Under the pieces are notes generated by a model. That model searched no databases and had not been told where the DNA came from. It saw only the letters and a program-made list of their open reading frames with translations. From an uncultured Frankiales bacterium (GTDB lineage Bacteria > Actinomycetota > Actinomycetes > Mycobacteriales > SCTD01), in assembly GCA_946479905.1 (NCBI GenBank), contig CAMLIA010000027.1:1-29369 (forward strand): 29,369 nt of DNA, written 5' to 3'. The stretch's first letter is position 1. Each line of letters starts with the position of its first letter. Shown here piece after piece: positions 28,286-29,369 of this stretch. Both the position numbers and the translations under genes were made by a program.

Positions 28286-28624
28286 TCAGGCCCATCCCAA
28301 GTGGTGCAAACGGTCTTCGTCGATGCCCACGTGGTGACCGAACTCGTGCACGACGGTCACCCGCACCTGACGGACGAGGTCGGCCAGGTCGCGGGCGTGC
28401 CGGCAGAGCGGGAGCCGGAAGACCGTGATCCGGTCGGGGAGCACCCCGGAGTAGTGCCGGCGCTCGGTCAGCGGGATGCCCTCGTAGAGGCCGAGCAGGT
28501 GCGGCTGGCCGGGCTTCTCGTCCTCGACGACGACCACGACGTTGGAGAACCCGAAGCCCTCCGGGAGACCGTCGAGGGCATCGGCGACGAGCTCCTCGAA
28601 GGCGTCCGCCGGGATCGGCTGCAC
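28286..28624 (-). CDS. Small metallopeptidase family protein (zincin-like, PF06262 type)
   Basis: A 112-aa compact zincin-like protein. HEFGHHVGIDEDRLHHLGW carries HExxH followed by G-I-D-E and a terminal His, a complete zinc site. LPDRITVFRLPL and LLGLYEGIPLTER are the conserved strands of this family, common in actinobacteria. Protease activity has not been clearly shown for the family. GTG 28624 overlaps the stop of the sigma-factor gene by one base (TAGTG), so it is translated by coupling from the sigma-factor mRNA. Confidence 0.87.
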   Translation of the reverse strand: MQPIPADAFEELVADALDGLPEGFGFSNVVVVVEDEKPGQPHLLGLYEGIPLTERRHYSGVLPDRITVFRLPLCRHARDLADLVRQVRVTVVHEFGHHVGIDEDRLHHLGWA

Positions 28625-29369
28625 TAGCCCTCGAGGTAGTCGCGGAGCTTCTGCGACCGGCTCGGGTGGCGCAGCTTGCTCAGCGTCTTGGACTCGATCT
28701 GGCGGATCCGCTCCCGGGTCAGCCCGAACGCCCGGCCGATGTCGTCGAGGGTGTGCTGCTGGCCGTCGGTGAGGCCGAACCGCATCTTGACCACGGCGGC
28801 CTCGCGCTCGTCGAGGGTCGCCAGGACGTCGTAGAGCTGCTCCTGCATGAGGCTGAACGCGACCACGTCGACAGGCACGGGTGCGTCGGCGTCCTCGATG
28901 AAGTCGCCCAGGTTGCTGTCCTGCTCGTCACCGACCACGGCCTGCAGGGAGATCGGCTCGCGGGCGTAGCCCTGGATCTCCAGCACCCGGTCGACGGTGA
29001 GGTCGAGCTCGGCCGCGATCTCCTCCGGGGTTGCCTCCCGGCCGAGCGTCGTGAGCTTCTCCCGCTGCAGCCGGGCGACCTTGTTGATCTGCTCGACCAT
29101 GTGGACGGGGATCCGGATGGTGCGGGCCTGGTCGGCCATCGCGCGGGTGATCGCCTGCCGGATCCACCAGGTCGCGTAGGTCGAGAACTTGAAGCCCTTG
29201 GTGTAGTCGAACTTCTCGACCGCGCGGATGAGCCCGAGGTTGCCCTCCTGGATCAGGTCCAGGAACAGCATGCCGCGGCCGAGGTAGCGCTTGGCGATGC
29301 TGACGACGAGCCGAAGGTTGGCCTCGAGCAGGTGCTTCTTGGCCTTCTCGCCGTCCCGGACCAGCCACT
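28624..29369 (-). CDS. rpoD: Principal-type RNA polymerase sigma factor (RpoD/HrdB), 5' end outside window
   Basis: 248 C-terminal residues are visible, the frame running off the right edge. Present are regions 2.1-2.4 ([57 protein letters not shown]), region 3 ([17 protein letters not shown]) and region 4 ([26 protein letters not shown]) ending in LRDYLEG, very close to the HrdB/SigA ending. This resembles the housekeeping sigma factor more than the neighbour at 26616 does. The stop overlaps the metallopeptidase start. N-terminal region not visible, so presence of region 1.1 is unknown. Confidence 0.9.
   Translation of the reverse strand, partial: WLVRDGEKAKKHLLEANLRLVVSIAKRYLGRGMLFLDLIQEGNLGLIRAVEKFDYTKGFKFSTYATWWIRQAITRAMADQARTIRIPVHMVEQINKVARLQREKLTTLGREATPEEIAAELDLTVDRVLEIQGYAREPISLQAVVGDEQDSNLGDFIEDADAPVPVDVVAFSLMQEQLYDVLATLDEREAAVVKMRFGLTDGQQHTLDDIGRAFGLTRERIRQIESKTLSKLRHPSRSQKLRDYLEG

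Overview
The window is very GC-rich (third codon positions almost all G or C). Its gene families are actinobacterial: DUF3039, two adjacent RpoD-type sigma factors, a tuberculostearate-type FAD oxidoreductase/methyltransferase pair, a RecQ helicase with a phosphoribosyltransferase tail, and an Ig-domain L,D-transpeptidase. It looks like ordinary chromosome of a high-GC actinomycete (Frankiales/Geodermatophilales/Propionibacteriales-like; genus not determinable by eye). I see no prophage, transposase, rRNA, tRNA or CRISPR array.

Layout. 1-4.2 kb: tail of a PKD-domain protein, a DinG-type Fe-S helicase overlapping a YchJ-like gene, a small membrane zincin and a crotonase-fold protein. 4.2-7.1 kb: spermidine-synthase-like protein, divergent seven-blade propeller lipoprotein, DUF3039 protein, small membrane protein, and a 99-aa regulator-like ORF behind a structured leader. 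7.0-10.4 kb: tightly overlapping minus-strand operon of a GT28/MGDG-type glycosyltransferase with a degenerate NodB-like tail, an intact NodB deacetylase and a DMT-type transporter, reminiscent of lipid-linked sugar modification and flipping. 10.4-10.93 kb: gene-free, with a 15-bp-stem terminator, a possible small RNA and a cluster of DnaA-box-like 9-mers. 10.9-15.7 kb: M23 peptidase, SDR, 50-aa membrane protein, RecQ-PRTase, excisionase-type HTH protein and VOC protein, all minus. 15.8-18.3 kb: tmsA/tmsB-like pair. 18.3-20.6 kb: pore-domain membrane protein translationally coupled to an L,D-transpeptidase. 20.8-26.4 kb: DUF349 coiled coil, dienelactone hydrolase, PIG-L deacetylase, TetR/MFS efflux pair and TrmB. 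26.4-29.4 kb: two tandem palindromic repeats, an RpoD-like sigma factor with region 1.1, a small metallopeptidase and the 3' part of a second, HrdB-like sigma factor.

Two things stand out. First, promoters and gene ends are extremely compact. At least ten starts sit 6-7 nt after a TANNNT-like -10 box (leaderless mRNAs), three divergent pairs use overlapping or abutting -10 boxes in a 20-24 bp gap, and five convergent pairs have overlapping or near-touching stop codons (three share CTAG, one shares TGATCA). Second, the PIG-L deacetylase is preceded by a leaderless 15-codon ORF ending in a Cys/Arg-rich run (CRACRCCR). Its Cys codons are complementary to the region just before the deacetylase ATG, which suggests a cysteine-responsive attenuator on a thiol-related deacetylase. 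Other candidates for new biology are the 6.64-6.75 kb structured leader, the tandem 50-bp palindromes at 26.4-26.5 kb and the glycosyltransferase/pseudo-deacetylase fusion.
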